Below are positions 43,574 through 53,059 of a DNA stretch of 64,000 bases, piece after piece. This stretch comes from Kitasatospora aureofaciens (GTDB lineage: Bacteria; Actinomycetota; Actinomycetes; Streptomycetales; Streptomycetaceae): positions 310,001 to 374,000 of the forward strand of contig NZ_JAHTKP010000002.1 in the NCBI RefSeq assembly GCF_019192735.1, given 5' to 3'. The first letter of the stretch is position 1; every line of letters begins with the position of its first letter. A program made the position numbers and the translations under genes. Below the pieces are notes generated by a model. It was not told the origin of the DNA. It made no database searches and was given only the letters and a program-made list of their open reading frames with translations.

Positions 43574-44548
43574 ATGACCACCAACGATCCGGGCCCCAAG
43601 CACGTCCCCGTGATGCTGCAGCGGTGCATGGACGCGCTGGCCCCGGCGATCTCCCGGCCAGGTGCCGTGGTGGTGGACGCCACCCTCGGCCTCGGCGGGC
43701 ACAGCGAGGCGCTGCTCACCCAGTTCCCCGAGGTCCGCCTCATCGCGGTGGACCGCGACCCGCAGGCGCTCAAGCTCTCCGGCGAGCGGCTCGCGCCCTT
43801 CGGCGACCGGGCCACCCTGGTGCACGCCGTCTACGACGAGATCCCCGAGGTGCTGGAGCGCCTGGGCATCGACCGGGTGGACGGCATCCTGTTCGACCTC
43901 GGCGTCTCCTCGATGCAGCTGGACGAGGCCGACCGCGGCTTCGCCTACGCCCAGGACGCCCCGCTGGACATGCGGATGGACCAGACCCGGGGGATCAGCG
44001 CGGCCGAGGTGCTCAACACCTACAGCCACGGCGACCTGGCCCGGATCCTCAAGGTCTACGGCGAGGAGCGGTTCGCCGGGAAGATCGCCTCGGTGATTTT
44101 GCGCGAGCGCGCGAAGGAACCGTTCACCACCAGCGCGCGTCTGGTCGAGTTGGTGCGCAACGCGATCCCGGCGGCGACCCGGCGCACCGGCGGGAACCCG
44201 GCCAAGCGGACGTTCCAGGCCCTGCGGATCGAGGTGAACGGCGAACTGGAAGTGCTGGACCGGGCGATCCCGGGAGCGCTGGACGTCCTCGCGATCGGCG
44301 GGCGGATGGTCGTGATGTCCTACCAGTCGCTGGAGGACCGCCTGGTGAAGCAGTACTTCGCCGCCGGGGCGACCAGCACCGCGCCGCCGGGGCTGCCGTT
44401 CATCCCCGAGGAGCACCAGCCCTGGCTCAAGCTGATCACCCGCGGTGCCGAGCTGGCCACTGAGGCGGAGATCGAGGAGAACCGGCGTGCCGCGCCCGTG
44501 CGGCTGCGGGTGGCGGAGAGGATCAGGGACCGGAACAAGCGGGGCTGA
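43574..44548 (+). CDS. rsmH: 16S rRNA (cytosine-1402-N4)-methyltransferase RsmH (MraW)
   Basis: A 324-residue methyltransferase with the SAM motif [14 protein letters not shown] near residue 33, [50 protein letters not shown], the conserved [11 protein letters not shown] and the C-terminal [14 protein letters not shown]. It methylates N4 of C1402 in the ribosomal P site. ATG 43574 is used; GAGGAAGGG lies somewhat far upstream. It is first gene of the dcw cluster, as usual, but here without mraZ before it. Confidence 0.96.
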   Translation: MTTNDPGPKHVPVMLQRCMDALAPAISRPGAVVVDATLGLGGHSEALLTQFPEVRLIAVDRDPQALKLSGERLAPFGDRATLVHAVYDEIPEVLERLGIDRVDGILFDLGVSSMQLDEADRGFAYAQDAPLDMRMDQTRGISAAEVLNTYSHGDLARILKVYGEERFAGKIASVILRERAKEPFTTSARLVELVRNAIPAATRRTGGNPAKRTFQALRIEVNGELEVLDRAIPGALDVLAIGGRMVVMSYQSLEDRLVKQYFAAGATSTAPPGLPFIPEEHQPWLKLITRGAELATEAEIEENRRAAPVRLRVAERIRDRNKRG

Positions 44549-44587
44549 GAACAGGTCCCGGGGCGGTCCGAAGGGCGGAGGAAAGCA

Positions 44588-45166
44588 GTGGGGCCGGTGG
44601 CCGGTGGGGTCCGGGCGGGGAGCGGAGCACTCCCGGGGCAGGGCAGGGCGCGGATCACGGTCCGGCCGGGGCGGCGCCCCGTCCGGGGGCGTACGCCCTT
44701 CGCCGTGCTGGTGGTGGTCCTGCTGGCGGCGGGGCTGCTCGGCCTGCTGGCGCTGAACACGGCGCTCAACGAGGGCTCCTTCGAGCTGTCCCGGCTGCAG
44801 AAGCAGACCACCGTGCTGACCGACGAGCAGCAGGGCCTCCAGCACCAGATCGACCAGAGCTCCGCCCCGGACGCGCTGGCCAAGCGGGCCGCGGGGCTGG
44901 GCATGATCCCGTCCGGCGGGATGGCGTTCCTGGACGTGCAGAACGGTGGCAAGGTGCTCGGCAAGCCCGGTCCGGCGCAGGACAGCCCGCCGGTGAAGCG
45001 GTCCACGGTCGAGCCGTGGCCGATGAAGCAGCAGCCGTCGCCGAGCGCCCAGCAGAGCGCCCCGGCGCCGACGGCGACGGCCGGTGACTCCGTCGTCCAG
45101 ATCAACCCGGGCGCGCCTGCCGCTTCCCCGGCCGCGTCGGCGCCGACTGGGGGTGCAGCTCGATGA
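44588..45166 (+). CDS. ftsL: Cell division protein FtsL
   Basis: A 192-residue bitopic protein: basic N-terminus, one membrane segment (FAVLVVVLLAAGLLGLLAL) near residues 38-57, then a coiled coil (SFELSRLQKQTTVLTDEQQG) with APDALAKRAAGLGMIPSG typical of FtsL, and a Pro/Gln/Ala-rich tail. GTG 44588 follows GGAGGAAAG. It forms a complex with FtsB and FtsQ that controls FtsW-FtsI. Its TGA overlaps the ATG of a 26-codon ORF (ATGA). Confidence 0.9.
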   Translation: MGPVAGGVRAGSGALPGQGRARITVRPGRRPVRGRTPFAVLVVVLLAAGLLGLLALNTALNEGSFELSRLQKQTTVLTDEQQGLQHQIDQSSAPDALAKRAAGLGMIPSGGMAFLDVQNGGKVLGKPGPAQDSPPVKRSTVEPWPMKQQPSPSAQQSAPAPTATAGDSVVQINPGAPAASPAASAPTGGAAR

Positions 45167-45243
45167 GCGAGTGGAACGAGCGAGCCATCAGAAGGTGCGT
45201 GTGGGCGAATGCCCCTGCCGAGCGAAGCGAGGTGGGCGCATGA
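45163..45243 (+). CDS. 26-codon ORF coupled to ftsL and ftsI, candidate
   Basis: ATG 45163 overlaps the ftsL stop (ATGA) and TGA 45241-45243 overlaps the ftsI ATG (ATGA). GGGGGT lies eight bases before its ATG. The 26-residue peptide starts MSEWNERAIRRC and ends AERSEVGA; it is charged, with two Trp, and has no membrane segment. The fit at both ends and the site before it suggest that it is translated, perhaps only to carry ribosomes from ftsL to ftsI, or that this is a conserved RNA element. Peptide function is unknown. A related segment lies at the ftsI-murE junction. Confidence 0.45.
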   Translation: MSEWNERAIRRCVWANAPAERSEVGA

Positions 45244-47477
45244 GTACTCCGCGTCAGCCGTCATCCGGCGGGTCCGGCAACGGCCGCCGTCCCGTGGCCA
45301 AGGGCGCCGCGCCGCGCCAGGCCGCCCCGCGCGGGCAGTCGGCGGGGAAGGCCCAGCCCGCGAAGGGCCAGCCCGCCCGGGGGCAGGCGGCCAAGCCGCA
45401 GACGTCAAAGCCACAGCCAGCCAAATCGCAGCCCGCCCGCTCGAAGCAGCCCGCCAAGGGCCAGCCCGTGAAGGCCGCCGCCGCCCGGACGCCCCGCGCG
45501 CCGCAGCAGCGCAGTCCCGAGGGCCGCCCGCCGGCCCGCGCCCAGGCGGCGGCCCGGCCGCGTCCGAAGTCCCGTCCGCCGCAGCGCCCCAAGGCACTCC
45601 GGCTGGCCGACCCGCGCCGCCGGCTGCGGGTGATCACCGTGGTGATGTCGCTGGTCTTCTCGGTGTTCGCGGGCCGCCTGGTCCAGCTCCAACTGCTGGA
45701 CGCCGACGCCCTGGCCGCCGACGCCAACACCAACCGCTACCTGAACATCCCGATCACCGCCGAACGCGGGTCGATAACGTCCGCGGACGGCGTGGCGCTG
45801 GCCGCCACCGTCGACGCGTACGACATCACCGCCGACCCGGTGATGTTCACCCCGGACGCCACCGGCATCCCGGACGCCCCGGAGCAGGCGGCAGCGCTGC
45901 TGTCGCCGATCCTCGGCGTGCCCAAGGAGAAGATCGCCGCCGACCTGCACACCCCCAAGACCCGCTACAAGCGACTCGCCGCCCAGCGGAGCCCGAGCGC
46001 CAAGAACCAGATCAGCGACCTCAAGTCGAGCCTGGAGAAGCAGGCCGGCTCGCGCGCCTGCCAGGCCCAGAAGCGGCTGCTCGGCAAGCCCGCCGAGCAG
46101 GGCGGGCGCACCCGGGTCGACAACGAGTGCGCCAACCCGCTGGCCGGGGTGTTCAACCGGGAGACCCAGAAGCGGGTCTACCCCTCGGACGGGCTGGCCG
46201 CCAACCTGGTCGGCTTCGTCAACGGCGAGGGCGAGGGCGCCGGCGGCCTGGAGCTGCAGTACCAGAAGATGCTGGCCGGCAAGGACGGCCACAACAGCTA
46301 CGCCCAGGCGGGCGGCCGGCTGGTGCCCACCGCCGGGGGCTCGCTGGAGCCCGCCGTGCCCGGCAGCGACGTGAAGCTGACCGTCAACCGGGACATCCAG
46401 TGGGCGGCCCAGCGGGCGATCACCGACCAGGTCGCCAACTCCGGCGCGGAGAAGGGCTACGTAGTCGTCCAGGACGTGAAGACCGGCCAGGTCCTCGCGA
46501 TGGCCACCGCGCCCGGCTACAACCCGAACGACCTGAGCACCGCCAAGCAGTCCCAGCTGGGCAACGCAGCCCTGGGTGACGCGTACGAGCCGGGCAGCAC
46601 CGCCAAGCTGATGAGCATGGCCGCCGTCCTGGACTCCGGCAAGGCCACCTGGGACACCAAGGTCACCGTCCCCAACCGGCTGGTCCGCGCCGGGCAGCAG
46701 TTCAAGGACGACATCGACCACGACACCTGGTACCTGACCCTGGCCGGGGTGCTGGCCAAGTCCTCCAACATCGGCACCATCGAGGCCGTCGAGACGCTCG
46801 GCGCCGACCAGACCGAGGCCAACAAGGTGCTGGACGGCTACATGCGCAAGTTCGGCGTGGCCCAGCCCACCGGCCTGAACTTCCCCGGCGAGACCGCCGG
46901 GAAGCTCAAGAAGCCGGAGGACCTGGTCGCCTCGGAGAAGTACAACATCTCCTTCGGCCAGGGCCCGCTGCAGATGAACGCGCTGCAGGCCACCTCCGTC
47001 TACTCGACCATCGCCAACGGCGGCGTCCGGGTGGCGCCCAGCATCGTCCAGGGCACCACCAACCCGGACGGCAAGTACACCCCGACCCCGCCCGGCGAGC
47101 AGACCCGGGTGGTCAGCGAGCAGACGGCGAAGACCCTCACCCAGATGCTGGAGTCGGTCGTCGACGACGAGCAGGGCACCGGCGGCAAGGCTGCCATCCC
47201 CGGCTACCGGGTCGCCGGCAAGACCGGCACCGCCAACCGGGGCGCCGCCAACGGCGTCGGCTACGACGGCTACACCGCCTCCTTCATCGGCTTCGCTCCC
47301 GCCGAGGCCCCCCGGGTCACCGTCTCCTGTACCCTCCAGGGCCCGGTCAACGGCCACTTCGGCGGCCAGCTGTGCGGCCCGGTGTTCAAGCAGGTGATGG
47401 AGTTCACCCTCAAGACCCTCCAGGTCCCGCCGAGCAACAGCGAGGCGCCCAACCTGCCCGTCGACTGGAAGCCGTGA
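45240..47477 (+). CDS. ftsI: Peptidoglycan D,D-transpeptidase FtsI (PBP3, class B)
   Basis: A 745-residue class B PBP. The first ~120 residues are a cytoplasmic, basic, Ala/Lys/Pro/Gln-rich repeat (AKGQPARGQAAKPQ type), then one membrane segment (residues ~128-148), a pedestal domain, and the transpeptidase with Ser453-Thr-Ala-Lys, Ser508-Ser-Asn510 and Lys661-Thr-Gly. It crosslinks septal peptidoglycan with FtsW. ATG 45240 follows GAGGTGG. By position it is pbpB (Rv2163c). The basic N-terminal extension is longer than in E. coli FtsI but common in actinobacteria. Confidence 0.96.
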   Translation: MSTPRQPSSGGSGNGRRPVAKGAAPRQAAPRGQSAGKAQPAKGQPARGQAAKPQTSKPQPAKSQPARSKQPAKGQPVKAAAARTPRAPQQRSPEGRPPARAQAAARPRPKSRPPQRPKALRLADPRRRLRVITVVMSLVFSVFAGRLVQLQLLDADALAADANTNRYLNIPITAERGSITSADGVALAATVDAYDITADPVMFTPDATGIPDAPEQAAALLSPILGVPKEKIAADLHTPKTRYKRLAAQRSPSAKNQISDLKSSLEKQAGSRACQAQKRLLGKPAEQGGRTRVDNECANPLAGVFNRETQKRVYPSDGLAANLVGFVNGEGEGAGGLELQYQKMLAGKDGHNSYAQAGGRLVPTAGGSLEPAVPGSDVKLTVNRDIQWAAQRAITDQVANSGAEKGYVVVQDVKTGQVLAMATAPGYNPNDLSTAKQSQLGNAALGDAYEPGSTAKLMSMAAVLDSGKATWDTKVTVPNRLVRAGQQFKDDIDHDTWYLTLAGVLAKSSNIGTIEAVETLGADQTEANKVLDGYMRKFGVAQPTGLNFPGETAGKLKKPEDLVASEKYNISFGQGPLQMNALQATSVYSTIANGGVRVAPSIVQGTTNPDGKYTPTPPGEQTRVVSEQTAKTLTQMLESVVDDEQGTGGKAAIPGYRVAGKTGTANRGAANGVGYDGYTASFIGFAPAEAPRVTVSCTLQGPVNGHFGGQLCGPVFKQVMEFTLKTLQVPPSNSEAPNLPVDWKP

Positions 47478-47483
47478 GCAAGC

Positions 47484-49136
47484 ATGAGGAACGAGCGGGC
47501 CGCGCTGGACGGCGGCGCGGCGCAGGACCGGTTTGGCCCTGGACACCCTTCGGCGGATAGCCTTCCCGCCGTGCCGAAACCCGATCAAACCACCGTGAGT
47601 CCGCCCCGCCCGGCCGAGGCCGCCGCCCTGCCGCTCGCCGAGCTGGCCCGTCGGCTGGGCCTCGACCCCGTCGAGGGCGGTGCCGTGACCGGCGTCACCC
47701 ACGACTCCCGCGCGGTGCGCCCGGGCGACGTGTACGTGGCCTTCCCCGGCGCCAACCACCACGGCGCGGCCTTCGCGGCCCAGGCCGCGGCGGCGGGCGC
47801 GGTGGCGCTGCTCACCGACCCGGCCGGCGCCGAACTGGCGGCCGGCACCGGCCTGCCGCTGCTGGTCGTCGACCGGCCGCGGGCCAGAATGGGCGAGCTC
47901 GCCGCGACCGTCTACGGCCACCCGTCCGAGCGGCTGCTGATGATCGGGCTGACCGGCACCAACGGCAAGACCACGACCTCCTACCTGGTCGAGGGCGGCC
48001 TGCGCGGCGCCGGGCGCAACCCCGGGGTGATCGGCACCGTCGAGATGCGGGTCGGCACCGAGCGGATCAAGAGCGAGCGGACCACCCCCGAGGCCACCGA
48101 CCTGCACGCGATCCTCGGCGTGATGGCCGAGCGCGGCGCGGACGCGGTGACCATGGAGGTCTCCAGCCACGCCCTGGTCTTCGGGCGCACCGACGGCGTC
48201 ACCTACGACGTCGCCCTGTTCAACAACCTCACGCCCGAGCACCTCGACTTCCACCCGGACATGGAGGACTACTTCCAGGCGAAGGCCCGGCTCTTCCAGC
48301 CCGGCAAGTCCCGCCGCGGGGTGGTCAACGTGGACGACGAGTACGGGCGCCGGCTGGCCGCCGAGGCCAAGATCCCGGTGACCACCTTCTCCGCCGCCGG
48401 TGCCCCCGAGGCCGACTGGCGCGCGGTCGACGTCCAGCTCGGCCCGGTCGGCTCCACCTTCCGGGTGCTCGGCCCGGACGGCGCCGAGGCCGACGCGGCC
48501 GTCCCGCTGCCCGGACCGTTCAACGTGTCCAACGCGCTGGCCGCGATCACCCTGCTGGTCGCCGCCGGGCTGCCGCTGGAGCAGGCCGTCGCCGGCGTCG
48601 CCGCCGTGCCCGGCGTGCCGGGCCGGCTGGAGCGGGTGGACGCCGGACAGCCGTTCGTCGCCGTCGTGGACTACGCGCACAAGCCGGACGCCCTGCAGGC
48701 CGTCCTCGGCTCGCTGCGCGAGGTCACCAAGGGCCGGCTGCACGTCGTCGTCGGCTGCGGCGGCGACCGCGACCCGCACAAGCGCGGCCCGATGGGCGCC
48801 ATCGCCGCCCGGCTCGCCGACACCGCCCTGCTGACCAGCGACAACCCGCGCAGCGAGGACCCGCTGGCGATCCTCGCCAGCATGCTGACTGGCGCCGCCG
48901 CGGTGCCCGAGGCCGAGCGCGGCGACGTCCTGGTCGTCCCCGACCGGGCCGAGGCGATCCGCCTCGCGGTGGCCCGCGCGCACGTCGGCGACACCGTGCT
49001 GGTGGCCGGCAAGGGCCACGAACTTGGCCAGTACGTACGAGACGAGATCCGCCCCTTCGACGACCGGGAGGTGCTGCGCGAATCCATCACGCAGACCACG
49101 GCCGCCCGGGGCGACCGAGGAGTAGAGCAGCAGTGA
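47484..49136 (+). CDS. murE: UDP-N-acetylmuramoyl-tripeptide synthetase MurE (diaminopimelate-adding)
   Basis: A 550-residue Mur ligase: GVTHDSRAVRPGDVYVAFPG, P-loop [45 protein letters not shown], and SDNPRSEDPLAIL, where the DNPR motif marks addition of diaminopimelate (LL-DAP in streptomycetes). ATG 47484 lies six bases after the ftsI stop; GTG 47571 (starting VPKPDQTTV) is the alternative and has a TAGCCT hexamer upstream, so the true N-terminus is uncertain. Its stop overlaps the murF GTG (GTGA). Confidence 0.95.
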   Translation: MRNERAALDGGAAQDRFGPGHPSADSLPAVPKPDQTTVSPPRPAEAAALPLAELARRLGLDPVEGGAVTGVTHDSRAVRPGDVYVAFPGANHHGAAFAAQAAAAGAVALLTDPAGAELAAGTGLPLLVVDRPRARMGELAATVYGHPSERLLMIGLTGTNGKTTTSYLVEGGLRGAGRNPGVIGTVEMRVGTERIKSERTTPEATDLHAILGVMAERGADAVTMEVSSHALVFGRTDGVTYDVALFNNLTPEHLDFHPDMEDYFQAKARLFQPGKSRRGVVNVDDEYGRRLAAEAKIPVTTFSAAGAPEADWRAVDVQLGPVGSTFRVLGPDGAEADAAVPLPGPFNVSNALAAITLLVAAGLPLEQAVAGVAAVPGVPGRLERVDAGQPFVAVVDYAHKPDALQAVLGSLREVTKGRLHVVVGCGGDRDPHKRGPMGAIAARLADTALLTSDNPRSEDPLAILASMLTGAAAVPEAERGDVLVVPDRAEAIRLAVARAHVGDTVLVAGKGHELGQYVRDEIRPFDDREVLRESITQTTAARGDRGVEQQ

Positions 49137-50536
49137 TCGCACTGACCCTCGCCGAGGTGGCCGCAGCAGTCGGAGGCACCCTGGACGGCGCCGACCCCGA
49201 CACCCCGGTGACCGGCCCGGTCGAGGTGGACTCCCGGAAGGTGTGCCCCGGCGGCCTCTTCGCGGCCTTCGTCGGCGAGCACGTGGACGGCCACGACTAC
49301 GCGGCCACCGCGGTCGAGGCCGGCGCCGTCGCGGTGCTGGCCTCCCGCCCGGTCGGCGTGCCCGCCGTCCTGGTCGACAGTGTGGTGGACGCCCTCGGCA
49401 AGCTGGCCCGCACCGTGGTCGCCCGCGCCGAGTCCACCACCGTGGTCGCGCTGACCGGCTCGGCCGGCAAGACCAGCACCAAGGACCTGATCGCCCAGCT
49501 GCTCCAGCGCCTCGGCGACACCGTCTACCCGCCCGGCTCGCTCAACAACGAGATCGGCCACCCGATGACCGCGCTGCGGGTCGAGCCCGGCACCCGGCAC
49601 CTGGTCATGGAGATGGGCGCCCGGCACAAGGGCGACATCGAGTACCTCACCTCGATCACCCCGCCCGGGATCGGCCTGGTGCTGAACGTCGGCACCGCGC
49701 ACGTCGGCGAGTTCGGCTCCCAGGAGGCGATCGCCGAGGCCAAGGGCGAGCTGGTCGAGGCGTTGCCCGCGGACGGCGCGGCGATCCTCAACGCGGACGA
49801 CCGCCTGGTCCGCGCGATGGCCGCCCGTACCAGGGCGAAGGTGGTCCTGTTCGGGGAATCCCCGGAGGCCCACGTCCGGGCGACCGACGTTCGCCTGGAC
49901 TCCACCGGACGGCCATCGTTCACGCTCACCACCCCGGCCGGTTCCGCGCCCGTGCAGCTGCGCCTGTACGGTGAGCACCACGTCTCGAACGCCCTCGCCG
50001 CCGCCGCGGTGGCGGTGGAGCTCGGGATGTCCGTCGACGACACCGCGGCAGCCCTGGGCGAGGCGGGTGCGCTGTCCCGCTGGCGTATGGAGGTCGTCGA
50101 CCGGGCCGATGGTGTCACCGTCGTCAACGACGCCTACAACGCGAACCCCGACTCGATGCGGGCCGCGCTGCGGGCGCTGGTCTCGATGGGGGGCCGAGGC
50201 CCGGAGCGCCGCCGCACCTGGGCGGTGCTCGGCGAGATGCGGGAGCTCGGCGAGGAGAGCCTGGCCGAGCACGACGCCATCGGGCGGCTCGCGGTGCGGC
50301 TGGACGTCACCAAGCTGGTGGCGGTCGGCGGGCGCGAGGCGGCCTGCATGGAACTGGGCGCGAGGAACGAAGGTTCGTGGGGTGAGGAGTCGGTGCTGGT
50401 GTCCGACGCGGACGCGGCGGTCGAACTGCTGCGCAGTCAGCTGCGGCCGGGGGATGTGGTCCTGGTGAAGGCGTCCCGCTCGGTGGGGCTGGAGAAGGTG
50501 GCCGAGACCCTCCTCGCGGACGGTGTGGCCGAGTGA
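49133..50536 (+). CDS. murF: UDP-N-acetylmuramoyl-tripeptide--D-alanyl-D-alanine ligase MurF
   Basis: A 467-residue Mur ligase with [21 protein letters not shown]-loop [51 protein letters not shown] and [15 protein letters not shown]. It adds D-Ala-D-Ala to the muramyl tripeptide in the cytoplasm. GTG 49133 overlaps the murE stop, and its TGA overlaps the mraY start (GTGATG). Confidence 0.97.
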   Translation: MIALTLAEVAAAVGGTLDGADPDTPVTGPVEVDSRKVCPGGLFAAFVGEHVDGHDYAATAVEAGAVAVLASRPVGVPAVLVDSVVDALGKLARTVVARAESTTVVALTGSAGKTSTKDLIAQLLQRLGDTVYPPGSLNNEIGHPMTALRVEPGTRHLVMEMGARHKGDIEYLTSITPPGIGLVLNVGTAHVGEFGSQEAIAEAKGELVEALPADGAAILNADDRLVRAMAARTRAKVVLFGESPEAHVRATDVRLDSTGRPSFTLTTPAGSAPVQLRLYGEHHVSNALAAAAVAVELGMSVDDTAAALGEAGALSRWRMEVVDRADGVTVVNDAYNANPDSMRAALRALVSMGGRGPERRRTWAVLGEMRELGEESLAEHDAIGRLAVRLDVTKLVAVGGREAACMELGARNEGSWGEESVLVSDADAAVELLRSQLRPGDVVLVKASRSVGLEKVAETLLADGVAE

Positions 50537-51597
50537 TGAAGCAGATCCTCTTCTCCGGCATGATCGGCCTGGTCCTGTCGCTGCTCGGCACCCCGGCCCT
50601 GATCAAGCTGCTCGCCAAGCACGGCTACGGGCAGTACATCCGCGACGACGGCCCCAAGGCGCACCACAGCAAGAAGGGCACGCCCACCATGGGCGGCATC
50701 GCCTTCATCCTGGCGACGTTGATCGCGTACTTCGCGACCAAGGCGATAACGGGCGAGAGCCCGACCGCCTCCGGGCTGCTGGTGCTCTTCCTGACGGCCG
50801 GCCTCGGCCTGGTCGGCTTCCTGGACGACTACATCAAGGTGGTCAAGCGCCGCTCCCTCGGCCTGCGGGCCAAGGCGAAGCTGGCCGGCCAGTCGATCGT
50901 CGGCCTCGGATTCGCCGTCCTGGCGATGCAGTTCCACGACGATCGCGGGCTCACCCCGGCGTCGCAGAGCCTGTCCTTCGTCCGGGACTTCAAGTGGGCG
51001 GTCGGCCCGGTGCTGTTCGTCATCTTCGCGTACTTCATGATCGCCGCGATGTCGAACGGCGTGAACCTGACGGACGGCCTGGACGGCCTGGCCACCGGCG
51101 CGTCGGTGATGGTCTTCGGTGCGTACACCTTCATCGGCATCTGGGAGTACACCCAGAGCTGCGCCTACGCGATCACCGCGACCGCCAACTGCTACGACGT
51201 CCGCGACCCGCTGGACCTCGCCGTCGTCGCCTCCGCCCTGATGGGCTCCTGCTTCGGCTTCCTCTGGTGGAACACCTCGCCCGCCAAGATCTTTATGGGC
51301 GACACCGGCTCGCTCGCCCTCGGCGGCGCCCTGGCCGGTCTGGCGATCTGCTCCCGCACCGAGCTGCTGCTCGCGCTGCTCGGCGGCCTCTACGTGATCA
51401 TCACCCTGTCGGTGATCATCCAGGTCGGCTCGTTCCGGATGACCGGCAAGCGTGTCTTCAAGATGGCGCCCCTGCAGCACCACTTCGAACTCAAGGGCTG
51501 GACCGAGGTCCTGATCGTGGTCCGGTTCTGGATCATCCAGGGCCTCTGCGTGGCCACCGGGCTCGGTCTCTTCTACGCGGGATGGGTGACCGGATGA
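50533..51597 (+). CDS. mraY: Phospho-N-acetylmuramoyl-pentapeptide transferase MraY
   Basis: A 354-residue membrane transferase with ten hydrophobic segments. Motifs: [32 protein letters not shown], the catalytic [24 protein letters not shown] and [12 protein letters not shown]. It transfers phospho-MurNAc-pentapeptide to undecaprenyl phosphate, giving lipid I. GTG 50533 and ATG 50536 both overlap the murF stop; either could initiate. Its stop overlaps the murD ATG (ATGA). Confidence 0.97.
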   Translation: MMKQILFSGMIGLVLSLLGTPALIKLLAKHGYGQYIRDDGPKAHHSKKGTPTMGGIAFILATLIAYFATKAITGESPTASGLLVLFLTAGLGLVGFLDDYIKVVKRRSLGLRAKAKLAGQSIVGLGFAVLAMQFHDDRGLTPASQSLSFVRDFKWAVGPVLFVIFAYFMIAAMSNGVNLTDGLDGLATGASVMVFGAYTFIGIWEYTQSCAYAITATANCYDVRDPLDLAVVASALMGSCFGFLWWNTSPAKIFMGDTGSLALGGALAGLAICSRTELLLALLGGLYVIITLSVIIQVGSFRMTGKRVFKMAPLQHHFELKGWTEVLIVVRFWIIQGLCVATGLGLFYAGWVTG

Positions 51598-53042
51598 CCA
51601 ATCCCCAACCGACCGAGCCGCAGTGGAACGGACTGAGGGTCGTCGTTGCCGGGCTCGGCGTCTCCGGCATCAGCGCCGCCCGGGTCCTGCACGGCCTCGG
51701 CGCCCGGGTCACCGTGGTCGACGGCGGCAGCGGCGCCGGCCTGACGGCCCGCGCCGCCGAGCTGGAGACCCAGGGCATCGCGGTCCGCCTCGGCGACGGC
51801 GACAGCCTGCCCGAGGGCACCGAGCTGATCGTCACCTCGCCCGGCTGGGCGCCGAGCAGCCCGCTGTTCGCTGCCGCCGACGCGGCCGGCGTCCCGGTCT
51901 GGGGCGACGTCGAGCTGGCCTGGCGGCTGCGCCGGCCGCTGCCGGCCACCGGCGAGCCCGCCCCCTGGCTGGCCGTCACCGGCACCAACGGCAAGACCAC
52001 CACCGTCCAGATGCTCGCCTCGATCCTCACCGCGGCCGGCAAGCGCACCGCCGCCGTCGGCAACGTCGGCGTCTCGGTGCTGGACGCGGTCCTCGCCGAG
52101 GAGCCGTACGACGTCCTCGCCGTCGAGCTCTCCAGCTACCAGCTGCACTGGGCGCCCTCGCTGCGCCCGTACGCGGCGGCCGTGCTCAACCTGGCGCCCG
52201 ACCACCTCGACTGGCACGGCTCGATGGAGGCGTACGCCGCCGACAAGGGCCGGATCTACGAGGGCAACGTCGTCGCCTGCGTGTACAACCTGGCCGACCC
52301 GGCCACCGAGGCGCTGGTCCGGGAGGCCGACGTCGAGGAGGGCTGCCGGGCGATCGGCTTCGGCCTCGGCTCGCCCGGCCCGTCGAACTTCGGCGTGGTG
52401 GACGGGCTGCTGGTGGACCGCGCGTTCGTGCCCGACCGGGCCAAGAACGCCGCCGAGCTGGGCTCCGTCGAGGACGTCAACCCGCCGGCCCCGCACAACA
52501 TCACCAACGCGCTCGCCGCGGCCGCGCTGGCCCGGGCCTACGGGGTCGAGCCGAAGGCCGTCCGGGAGGGCCTGCGCGCCTTCCGCCCGGACGCCCACCG
52601 GATCGCCGAGGTCGCCGTGGTCGGCGAGGTCACGTACATCGACGACTCCAAGGCCACCAACACCCATGCCGCCGCGGCCTCGCTGGCCGCCTACCGGCCG
52701 ATCGTCTGGATCGCCGGTGGCCTGGCCAAGGGCGCGACCTTCGACGACCTGGTCCAGGGCGCGGCCGGGCGGCTGCGCGCGGCCGTGCTGATCGGCGAGG
52801 ACCGCGCGCTGATCCGGGAGGCGCTGGCCCGACACGCGCCGGATGTCCCGGTGATCGAGGCGGCCGAGGGCCAGACTGGCGCGATGGCGATGACCGAGGT
52901 GGTCCGGACGGCCGCGTCGCTCGCCCGGCCGGGTGACACGGTGCTGCTGGCCCCGGCCTGCGCCTCGATGGACATGTTCACCAACTACGGTGAGCGCGGC
53001 GACCTGTTCGCCGCCGCCGTCCGGGAGCTGGCGGACAGCTGA
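51594..53042 (+). CDS. murD: UDP-N-acetylmuramoylalanine--D-glutamate ligase MurD
   Basis: A 482-residue Mur ligase. The N-terminal UDP-binding domain starts [21 protein letters not shown]-loop [63 protein letters not shown]; and the C-terminal [19 protein letters not shown]. It adds D-Glu to UDP-MurNAc-L-Ala. ATG 51594 overlaps the mraY stop; an in-frame ATG lies four codons upstream. ftsW follows after 17 bases. Confidence 0.97.
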   Translation: MTNPQPTEPQWNGLRVVVAGLGVSGISAARVLHGLGARVTVVDGGSGAGLTARAAELETQGIAVRLGDGDSLPEGTELIVTSPGWAPSSPLFAAADAAGVPVWGDVELAWRLRRPLPATGEPAPWLAVTGTNGKTTTVQMLASILTAAGKRTAAVGNVGVSVLDAVLAEEPYDVLAVELSSYQLHWAPSLRPYAAAVLNLAPDHLDWHGSMEAYAADKGRIYEGNVVACVYNLADPATEALVREADVEEGCRAIGFGLGSPGPSNFGVVDGLLVDRAFVPDRAKNAAELGSVEDVNPPAPHNITNALAAAALARAYGVEPKAVREGLRAFRPDAHRIAEVAVVGEVTYIDDSKATNTHAAAASLAAYRPIVWIAGGLAKGATFDDLVQGAAGRLRAAVLIGEDRALIREALARHAPDVPVIEAAEGQTGAMAMTEVVRTAASLARPGDTVLLAPACASMDMFTNYGERGDLFAAAVRELADS

Positions 53043-53059
53043 CCGGCCCGGCGAGGGCG

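Noticed and set aside
45405..49142. Open frame of 1245 codons on the minus strand across ftsI and murE
   Set aside because: It is antisense to two certain genes and its codons mirror their third-position GC bias; its composition is low-complexity Gly/Ala/Val/Arg with no domain. Long shadow frames are normal in this GC content.
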